Origin: Bacteroidota bacterium
GTDB lineage: Bacteria; Bacteroidota; Bacteroidia; Chitinophagales; LD1
Direction of reading: 5' to 3'
Assembly (NCBI GenBank): GCA_028288545.1
Contig: JAQBNQ010000542.1
Coordinates: 1-5,735, forward strand
Length of the DNA stretch: 5,735 nucleotides
Shown here: piece after piece, positions 1 to 5,700 of the stretch
Layout of the letters: the number at the start of each line of letters is the position of its first letter
How positions within the stretch are numbered: the stretch's first letter is position 1
Program-made: the position numbers and the translations under genes
The notes under the pieces: generated by a model
What the model was told of the DNA's origin: nothing
The model's database searches: none
The model's input: the letters and a program-made list of their open reading frames with translations, nothing else

Positions 1-100
1 CGGTTGGCATAATATTAAGATATAAACCACCACCATCAAATAACTTGTATGAACATACCCCAACTTTTGCTTTCCTAATTTTCAAATCTGAGAGAGACAT
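1..100 (-). CDS. P4-type tyrosine integrase, N-terminal fragment (runs off the left edge)
   Basis: The minus strand from 100 to the window edge encodes 33 residues beginning MSLSDLKIRKAKVG and continuing YKLFDGGGLYLNIMP. This is the hallmark start of the arm-type DNA-binding domain (DUF4102) of P4-family integrases: an L-x-D-x-x-I/V-R-x-A pattern followed by a K-L-x-D-G-x-G-L-x-L strand motif. Such enzymes insert and excise genomic islands at tRNA 3' ends by site-specific recombination. The catalytic R-H-R-Y domain lies outside the window, so activity cannot be judged. The start is supported by a GGAGGA ribosome-binding site 6 bases upstream and by agreement with the usual family N-terminus. 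The gene points away from the presumed attachment core at 256-273, the common arrangement for P4-like islands. One arm-like TACCCC repeat lies inside the coding sequence, encoding V-G-V-C on the minus strand. Family assignment is confident despite the short fragment. Confidence 0.85.
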   Translation of the reverse strand, partial: MSLSDLKIRKAKVGVCSYKLFDGGGLYLNIMPT

Positions 101-106
101 TGACTT

Positions 107-112
107 TCCTCC
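107..112 (-). promoter_or_regulatory. Shine-Dalgarno site of the integrase
   Basis: On the minus strand this reads GGAGGA, 6 bases before the ATG at 100-98. It fixes the integrase start and suggests an organism that uses classical Shine-Dalgarno initiation. No good sigma-70 promoter pair is visible further upstream. A TATAAA at 161-156 could be a -10 element, but there is no recognisable -35 at the right distance. Confidence 0.7.
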
Positions 113-119
113 AATTAAA

Positions 120-142
120 ACATACCCCAAAACATACCCCAA
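120..142. repeat. Tandem ACATACCCCAA repeats, candidate integrase arm-type sites (left arm)
   Basis: Two perfect copies of ACATACCCCAA lie at 120-130 and 132-142, a 12-bp period. A third perfect copy is at 53-63 inside the integrase gene. Short direct repeats in tandem between an integrase start and its core site are typical of arm-type sites bound by the integrase N-terminal domain. They lie between the presumed core and the integrase ribosome-binding site, so integrase bound there could also repress its own transcription. The repeats are directly visible. Their binding role is inferred. Confidence 0.5.
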
Positions 143-255
143 AAAGGTCATAAATTTTATAACATAAGGCTGGATGCTTGGGGAAGTCCGTACCCTTGAA
201 AGTGACGGATTGATTAATGTTTATGGATTTTAGAGGATGTGGTTGAATAAGTTGC

Positions 256-273
256 TGGTGCCCCGGGCCGGAC
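256..273 (-). other. Candidate attachment core: 18-bp tRNA 3'-end remnant
   Basis: The plus-strand block TGGTGCCCCGGGCCGGAC is far more GC-rich than its surroundings. Its complement GTCCGGCCCGGGGCACCA parses as the end of a tRNA: two T-loop bases, T-stem half CCGGC, acceptor half CCGGGGC, discriminator A, and encoded CCA. The expected continuation into the T-loop (TTGAACC in plus-strand sense) is absent: the sequence continues GCTAAAA, so no tRNA gene is present. P4-type integrases recombine at the T-loop/3' end of tRNA genes, and this block lies 156 bp upstream of the integrase start, in the same orientation. The tRNA identity is not determined. A leucine or phenylalanine tRNA is possible from the acceptor sequence alone. 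Confidence 0.55.
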
Positions 274-277
274 GCTA

Positions 278-314
278 AAAGTTTTCCTATCCAATTGAAC
301 TCTAAGAAAACTTT
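278..314. repeat. 9-bp perfect inverted repeat beside the att core
   Basis: AAAGTTTTC (278-286) and GAAAACTTT (306-314) are exact inverted copies separated by 19 bp. They start 4 bp beyond the tRNA-like block. The spacing is too long for a tyrosine recombinase core pair, and no long T-tract follows on either strand, so neither a crossover site nor a terminator is well supported. A binding site for an accessory factor such as AlpA/Xis or IHF is possible but not shown. Confidence 0.35.
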
Positions 315-331
315 ACTGACCCTTTTACCAG

Positions 332-353
332 CCTACCCCCATTCATACCCCTT
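332..353. repeat. Degenerate TACCCC repeat pair, candidate right arm sites
   Basis: CCTACCCCCAT (332-342) and TCATACCCCTT (343-353) share the TACCCC centre of the left repeats. The two TACCCC units begin at 334 and 346, the same 12-bp spacing as the left pair (123 and 135). They match less well than the left copies outside the centre. Orientation is the same as on the left. Together with the left pair they bracket the presumed core at 256-273, as P and P' arms do in a phage attP. Only four units are available, so chance cannot be excluded. Confidence 0.35.
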
Positions 354-369
354 ATTGCTCACTCTTATC

Positions 370-423
370 CGATAACATTTTTCTACTCGATACCTTCCAT
401 GTTTTTATACCATGTGCGATACC
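370..423. promoter_or_regulatory. Three CGATAAC/CGATACC copies upstream of alpA, possible operator region
   Basis: CGATAAC at 370-376 and CGATACC at 388-394 and 417-423 lie within 80 bp upstream of the alpA start, all in the same orientation. A CCATG direct repeat flanks TTTTTATA (397-414) in the same stretch, and this AT-rich segment could hold the -10 region. No convincing -35/-10 pair stands out. The repeats could be operators for the regulator itself or for a helper repressor. This is a weak, pattern-based call. Confidence 0.2.
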
Positions 424-449
424 TCATTGCAAACAATTTATGGAGGGTT

Positions 450-710
450 ATGACTAGGATTATTAGACTACCAATGGTAATGCAGAAAACAAGTTTATCT
501 CGCAGCTCTATATATGCACGAATGGCAAAACAAGAATTTCCTGAAGCAGTTGCATTAGGACCAAATTCAATTGGCTGGTATGAAAACGAAGTTGAAGAAT
601 GGATTACTAATCGAAAACTCGAAAAGAGAAATATACGTTCGGTAAAAGCATTACCGGTAGAATCTCTTCCTTTATTTAAATCTACAGCAAATCAATCTAG
701 TGAATGGTAA
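450..710 (+). CDS. AlpA-family small DNA-binding regulator / excisionase-like protein
   Basis: This 86-residue protein begins MTRIIRLPMVMQKTSLSRSSIYARM and continues EFPEAVALGPNSIGWYENEVEEWI. That is the AlpA (MerR-like winged helix) pattern: an L-x-x-V/M-x-x-x-x-x-LSRSxIY recognition helix at about residues 7-25, an FPEAVALG strand turn at 30-37, and the conserved GW-x-E-x-EVEEWI helix at 42-52. The tail after about residue 60 is basic then polar and not diagnostic. Known family members (E. coli AlpA of CP4-57, P4 Vis) bind near int/att, regulate integrase and promote excision. The ATG at 450 was chosen over an in-frame ATG at 399 because family proteins start just before the R-L-I-R-L-like strand, and a GGAGGG lies directly upstream, although only 2-3 bases from the ATG. 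It diverges from the integrase across the att region. The role in excision is inferred from family and position. Confidence 0.85.
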   Translation: MTRIIRLPMVMQKTSLSRSSIYARMAKQEFPEAVALGPNSIGWYENEVEEWITNRKLEKRNIRSVKALPVESLPLFKSTANQSSEW

Positions 711-792
711 ACCTACCAAGGCATTGCCGTGCGGTTGCAAAGACAAGGGAAGGGAATGTAGGAGTGAAAAGATCTTGGGAGGCTATTTTGTA

Positions 793-1008
793 GCTGTTCT
801 GGTTGATGCTGCCTGGCATGGTGCGTAGCAAGCCATCAACGGAACAGCGAAGAAACTATGCGATGCATCTTTTCATGACGAAATGAGTTTCTCTTGTGTG
901 CGGTGGCGGAGGTTAGTGAAATGAATGAAGCGAAGGAAAGGAGTGGAATGCAGTGCAACGGAATGGAACGTATTGAGTGAGTGTAATGAATGAATTGACC
1001 TTCGCCAC
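793..1008 (+). ncRNA. Candidate structured RNA, or structured 3' region of the alpA transcript
   Basis: Three hairpins follow one another. First, GCTGTTC (793-799) pairs with GAACAGC (842-848), and GTTGATG (802-808) with CATCAAC (834-840), leaving a U-G pair and one bulged G. Second, AGAAACT (851-857) pairs perfectly with AGTTTCT (886-892), with TTTC/GAAA nested at 871-883. Third, GTGGCGGAGGTTA (903-915) pairs over 13 positions with TGACCTTCGCCAC (996-1008), including two G-U pairs, and closes an 80-nt purine-rich loop. The imperfections in hairpins one and three are G-U in plus-strand RNA but would be A-C mismatches in a minus-strand RNA, which favours plus-strand transcription. A terminator-like hairpin follows. 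I recognise no named RNA family. Alternatives are DNA-level protein binding sites or decayed repeats. Confidence 0.3.
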
Positions 1009-1036
1009 ATGGCCATGCGGGGCTGTATTATGGCTT

Positions 1037-1061
1037 AGGGATAGTAGTGGAAATCCTTTTT
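1037..1061 (+). terminator. Weak Rho-independent terminator candidate downstream of alpA
   Basis: AGGGAT (1037-1042) pairs with ATCCTT (1053-1058), one pair being G-U, around a 10-base loop, and the T-run covers 1057-1061. The stem is short with few GC pairs, so termination would be weak. It is correctly oriented to end a plus-strand transcript from alpA and the structured region. GCCAT/ATGGC (1013-1017/1030-1034) forms another small hairpin just upstream. Confidence 0.3.
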
Positions 1062-1126
1062 GTTGCCTTGTTGTATGTTTAGAGACAAAAAGATTGAAAC
1101 GGATAGCCCGCCCGAAGGGAAGCGAA

Positions 1127-1549
1127 TTATTGGGGATTTGTAACCTTTAAAGATTTTTTAATCTTAACTAGTATATTATCTATTTGTTTTTCAATCTCAC
1201 ATTCCCATACTACTAAAACCTGCCATCCCGCTTCCTGCAGAGATTTAATATCCCTTTTATCTTTTGAAATATTACGTTCTAGTTTTTCTTTCCAAAATTT
1301 TGAGTTGGTAGATGGAATCCGACCTTCGCGACAATCCGCGTGAAAATGCCAAAAGCAACCATGCACAAAAATTGCAGTTTTGAATTTCTTTAAAACGATA
1401 TCTGGTTTACCTGGTAGATTCTTTTGATGAAGTCGAAATCTGTAGCCTTGCTTAAAAAGATGTGAGCGCAAAATCATTTCGGGTTTGGTGTTTTTTCCCT
1501 TAATCTTTTTCATTACTTCACTTCTCTTTTCTTTGGAGAAAATATCCAT
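1127..1549 (-). CDS. vsr: Vsr-type very short patch repair DNA mismatch endonuclease
   Basis: This 140-residue protein is close to the usual length (E. coli Vsr is about 156). Vsr nicks DNA 5' of the T in T:G mismatches formed when 5-methylcytosine deaminates, starting short-patch repair. Family features appear in order: RSEVMKKIKGKNTKPE with Glu24; QGYRFRLH; LPGKPDIV with the metal-binding catalytic Asp50; IFVHGCFWHFH with His63, the intercalating Phe66-Trp67 pair and His68; and NISKDKRDI with Asp97. GWQVLVVWEC ends in Cys117. Cys65, His70, Cys73 and Cys117 match the structural zinc ligands of E. coli Vsr, with one extra residue before Cys73. All key residues are present, so it should be active. 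The ATG directly follows the methylase stop (TAA-ATG) and has no ribosome-binding site of its own, implying translational coupling. It is the last gene of the visible minus-strand operon. Confidence 0.95.
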   Translation of the reverse strand: MDIFSKEKRSEVMKKIKGKNTKPEMILRSHLFKQGYRFRLHQKNLPGKPDIVLKKFKTAIFVHGCFWHFHADCREGRIPSTNSKFWKEKLERNISKDKRDIKSLQEAGWQVLVVWECEIEKQIDNILVKIKKSLKVTNPQ

Positions 1550-2689
1550 TTATTTATCTGTTTTATTGGCCAGAAATCTCTCCACTGATTTCGCAACTGC
1601 AAAAGCAAGTTTAACCGGGACGCCATTACCAATCATCTTAAATTTTGAGGTCAAGCCAATTTCGGCTGGTAAAACATAACTATCGGCCACGGTTTGAATT
1701 CTTAAAGCTTCTCTTACAGATATTCTTCTTGGCAAAAATGGATGCAAGTGAACTTCATTATTTCCATAGCAAGCAGTGGGACTATATCTGTACCGATGCA
1801 AACGTTTAAATGACCTACTATGCGTATTGCCTTCATTTACCTTCCAAAACTTTGATGAATAAGAGCCAAAATATTCTTTACCATTCGGATGGTTTTCTTC
1901 CTCTGCTTCCTTGAGGATGCAACTGTTCACGCAGAGTTCCAGAGGCAAACCAGAAGGTTGTTGTACTCCATTTTGAAACTTTGATACATCGGGCCATTCA
2001 TATTTGGTCAACGCATTTTTATATCGTGGAGCAACTGTTGGCCAAGGAAAATTAAATTCCTGTTCCATTAAGCTATTTTTAGCAGCCTCAGTTTTCTTTA
2101 TTCCAATAATGAATAACCGATTCCTATCCTGTGGCACTCCATAATTAATGGAATTAAGAATTTTACCATCAACAAAATAAGACTTTCGTACTTTTGATAA
2201 AATCTGCTCTAACTTTTTTTTGTGTTCATTATTATTATATAGATTTCTTACGTTTTCAAAAACAAAAAATGAAGGAGATATTTCTGTTATATACTCAAAA
2301 AACACCTTGGTAAGGTGCCCTCTTTCTCCATCGAATCCCATATTATTCCCAGATGTACTGAAGTCCTGACATGGCGGCCCTCCGATAATGCCAAATTTTT
2401 CCGGACGGATTCCGTTAAATGCTTCAGAAACAATGTCGCTTGGCGTGATTTCTTCAATTGAATTTGTATTAAATATCTCGGCTACCTTTTTGTTCCCGCG
2501 CTTTTTTCTCCATGAAGTTATGCCAGCCTTGTGCAATTCCACAAAATCCTTATCGTTTTCATTAGTCCAGACAATCTCAAAATCGGCCATTTCAAAGCCC
2601 ATATCAAGAAAGCCGCCACCCGAAAAAAAAGATAAAATCGGAATTTTTTTATCCACGTCTGTTTTTATACTATTCTGTGTTCTTCGCAT
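1550..2689 (-). CDS. DNA (cytosine-5-)-methyltransferase
   Basis: A complete 379-residue C5-cytosine methyltransferase that transfers a methyl group from S-adenosylmethionine to cytosine in a specific DNA sequence. Motif I is ILSFFSGGGFLDMGFE (18-33), motif IV GGPPCQDFS (103-111) with catalytic Cys107, motif VI FENVRN (144-149), motif VIII QDRNRLFIIG (187-196), motif IX RRISVREALRIQ (321-332), and motif X KMIGNGVPVKLA (351-362), with GNGVP instead of the commoner GNAVP. The target-recognition region spans roughly 200-315, and the target sequence cannot be read from it. All catalytic elements are intact. The gene starts 24 bp after the helicase stop with only a weak GGTGG at 2704-2700 as ribosome-binding site, and abuts vsr, so the three genes are probably one transcript. 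In a defence context it would protect host DNA. It could be called DruM-like, DrmMII-like or a plain Dcm-type methylase, and sequence alone does not decide. Confidence 0.95.
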   Translation of the reverse strand: MRRTQNSIKTDVDKKIPILSFFSGGGFLDMGFEMADFEIVWTNENDKDFVELHKAGITSWRKKRGNKKVAEIFNTNSIEEITPSDIVSEAFNGIRPEKFGIIGGPPCQDFSTSGNNMGFDGERGHLTKVFFEYITEISPSFFVFENVRNLYNNNEHKKKLEQILSKVRKSYFVDGKILNSINYGVPQDRNRLFIIGIKKTEAAKNSLMEQEFNFPWPTVAPRYKNALTKYEWPDVSKFQNGVQQPSGLPLELCVNSCILKEAEEENHPNGKEYFGSYSSKFWKVNEGNTHSRSFKRLHRYRYSPTACYGNNEVHLHPFLPRRISVREALRIQTVADSYVLPAEIGLTSKFKMIGNGVPVKLAFAVAKSVERFLANKTDK

Positions 2690-2713
2690 ATAAAAATTGC
2701 CACCATGTATTAA

Positions 2714-5700
2714 TTATTCAAACAATTTTTGATAACACCATCCGGGCCTTCTTTGAAGGTTGAAGGTGTCAATGAATCGTATTTCACCACCATTCCTCTG
2801 TGCCTCAGCAGACACCTCTTCGATCTTTTGAGCCAGCCATGTGCCGGTTGGAATACTTAGATGGCCATTGGCCGAATTAATTCTGCAATTCCAAAATGGA
2901 TGCGTAATAATTACATAGAAGTTTTTCGATTTCGAAACCAGAACGGCAGGCAAGTCAAAACCGGGCAAAACGTCAAAATCAAAGCTTTCAGCAAAGCTAT
3001 CTCTTAATTTACCTGCGTCTTGCGCCCATCCTTGTAATTCTATAAAACTATTAAACTGACCATCGATGCCAGCGACATAATTTGGATTTACCAATGTTCG
3101 AAGCAAGGCGATACCTAACCGCCAATCCAATAAACCATGGTAGTTCATATTTCTAAAGGCTTTCAAACAGTCGTAACAGGCGTCCTTGCAGGTATCCCGG
3201 TGGGAATCTGAATGAATATTGGCTAAGTAACTGTCATCAACTTGTTGGGTAATACATTCTCTAATAATACTATCCATGTTATTGAACAAGTGCCTTACAA
3301 AACCCGACCCATTGGGCAAACCATCTGTTAAGATAATCTCCGCTGTTTCAACGCCGTTCTGCGTCCTAATCTTTCTGATGTCTGCTATTTCAATTTCTGT
3401 AGGGTCAATATCAAGTTTATCTGCCAGAACCCTTTGCAAAAGGAATGCGGCTGAGTAAAAGCCCGATCTAACGCCTGCATAACTTAATGACCCTAATTGG
3501 TCGAACATATTCAAGTTTATGGCAGGCGAAATATTCAAAGGCCGTATTCTTAATATTTCTGTGTTTTTATGAGAAGCAAGTGCAATCGGCTCATACTGCT
3601 CCGGTGGGTTTTGAATATGAAACACGTATCCAGATTCATTATAATTTTCTATCCCCCGTTGTACCCATTGGCCTAAAAAATTAAACCATTGACTCCGGTT
3701 AAATGGAAAGACATTTCCGGTCCCAACCAACGCGCCTTCAAAAAACCGGTCGTTATTGGTATTAACTTTCCAGCTTACATCCTTGTCCCTTAACGTGGCC
3801 TTGTAATTACCGCCAGTATTACTTAATTCTCCTGAATCACTTGATGAGGTAGTAAGTACCGGTGGTCTTGATAAAATGAGTTCTACATTCTCCTTTGAAT
3901 CCGTACCAGCCGAAAGATTGGTACGGTAGGCTACCGGTGATTTAATTTGAAAAATGTTTTCCGGGCTGTTTAGCAATTTTGCGCATTCCGGGCAAGCACT
4001 AATCTCTGGTTTAGTTAAATTGGAAGCATCCACGTATCCGCATGATTTGCATCTAACCATCCAGCGCTCGTTGTAGAAGGGAGAGCCATCTACAATAACC
4101 TTCTGTCCCCTACCTCTTTTCCTAACGATAAAATTATTTGTAAATCCAATGGACGTATGGATAGCCTTGTCTTTTGTTTTTTGCGATCCCGGTGCAAACT
4201 CATAAATCGCAAGATCGGTATTTCTATCTATGGATTTAACAGCATGCTCCCGGCCATTATATACAATTTCATGATACAAATTACGGTTGGAGGTGGGCAT
4301 ACCAAACATTGGTAATAGCCCGCCTTCGGCTAGTTTTTGTGAAATGTCCTCAGCATTAATTTCATTGTTATTTATAATTGCATTCATTTTTGAATACAGG
4401 CTATCTGCTTCATCAACTTGTATTATCCAATTTTTTATTGCAGCACGGTCAACACCAGAAGGAAGATTCAACGCTGTAATCGCTTCTTCCGCTTTGCGCC
4501 CATTTCTTTCTAGCCATCTCGCAATATCAAATTGATACTCTGACCAGCGATAGGTTTCCCCAAATTCACCATGAACATTTGCTCCTTTATCGGCCCTGTC
4601 TAGCCCCAGACTCTCAAAGGCTTGTTGTAGCACGCTCTTAGCTAGGATTCTCTTAACGATTCTGAGTTGGTCATTAGCTAAAAACGGTGGTGGCGGTGGG
4701 TCTCCGGTGATTTTATGAGGATTATTGAAATAGAATTCGTCGTGGCTCCGGCCTCTGCAAAATGTAAGAATTGAGGAATAGGCCTGGCCTCTTCTGCCAG
4801 CTCGTCCAACCCTCTGCTGATAATTAAATCTTTGAGGGGGCATATTCGCGAGCATTACTGCTTGTAAGGAGCCAATATCAACACCAACCTCAAGCGTGGT
4901 GGTCACACTCAGTAAATCGATTGTTTTTGCAAGAGGCTGTCCATCATTTTTAAGAAAGATGTTTCTAAAATGACGTTGGCGTTCAAATTGATCATCAGTT
5001 TGTCCTGTTAGTTCTTCGCAATGCAATCTTATCGGCTTTCTTTTTTCAATGGCGGCATGAAATGAAAGATAATTACCGCGCCAATAAGTGTCACAAGTAG
5101 TTGAAGGTTGCTGAGGTAATAAAGTTGTATCCGAATATATGGTGGAGACACCAGCAGCTCTATGTAGATGCGGCCTTCTTCCTCTTGGACTTATCCAAAC
5201 CGGGTCTCCCGGAGCCGCAACTTTAATGTATAATTCAGGAATAACAACTCCCAGATTATTTAAAACTCCTAGAGATGTTAAGGCGCTAAACACTGCATCA
5301 CCCAAAACTCTTTCCGAAATAGTACCATTTGATTCTTCGGCAACCCGTCTAATATATTTTTTAAGGGCGGAGGGATTTGAAGATGATGTATAATCGTTCG
5401 TGTCTATACTTTCGATGTCATAATCAGTTGGATTAAACTTGTATTTATCCCCCAATATCCGGATACTCGCATTTAAAACTTGGACAAATGATTCAGGTAA
5501 CATGCCTATAGCAGTTGCATTATCAAGTACTGGCCGTTCTTCCGGGTTTACTGACAAATAGCCTAAACCAGATGCCTCCAAAGAATAAAAAAGGCTACCA
5601 AAAAAAAGACTAGATAGTTGAACATACGTTCCTCTTACTAAACTTTCCTGAAAAGTTGGATTACCGGCTAACCATTTAAAATTGTCAAAGTCAAACAGAT

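Larger units (their letters stand above)
711..1126. other. 416-bp gene-free region between convergent alpA and vsr
   Basis: I find no convincing coding sequence here. The region lies between the ends of two convergent genes. It is more GC-rich and purine-skewed on the plus strand than its neighbours, and contains several inverted repeats (listed separately). It also has a direct repeat AATGAATGAA at 920-929 and 985-994, and GGAATG at 945-950 and 960-965. A palindrome CATGGCCATG sits at 1008-1017. A short CCC-GAA-GGG hairpin near the vsr end (about 1111-1119) has no adjacent T-tract on the minus strand, so no good terminator for the vsr operon is visible. Confidence 0.6.

Noticed and set aside
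399..449. Upstream ATG at 399 adding 17 residues to the AlpA-like protein
   Set aside because: The extra residues do not look like AlpA N-termini, and no ribosome-binding site precedes 399. The family start matches the ATG at 450.
793..848. Integron attC site
   Set aside because: The hairpin lacks the terminal RYYYAAC / GTTRRRY core boxes and there is no cassette-like layout or integron integrase.
1105..1126. Minus-strand terminator for the methylase-vsr operon
   Set aside because: Only a 3-bp CCC/GGG hairpin with GAA loop is reliable, and the nearest T-run on the minus strand is more than 10 bases away.
711..1126. CRISPR array or retron RNA in the gene-free gap
   Set aside because: No regularly spaced repeats of 20 bp or more are present and no reverse transcriptase gene is in the window.
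1485..5393. Several plus-strand open frames of 60-101 codons inside the methylase, vsr and helicase genes
   Set aside because: All lie antisense to genes with clear conserved motifs, resemble no known protein, and are expected by chance.
5579..5581. TTG as the helicase start codon, giving a 955-residue complete protein
   Set aside because: The frame stays open to the window edge with helicase-like sequence (51 more residues), and Walker A/DEAH motifs are missing downstream, so the true start is outside the window.
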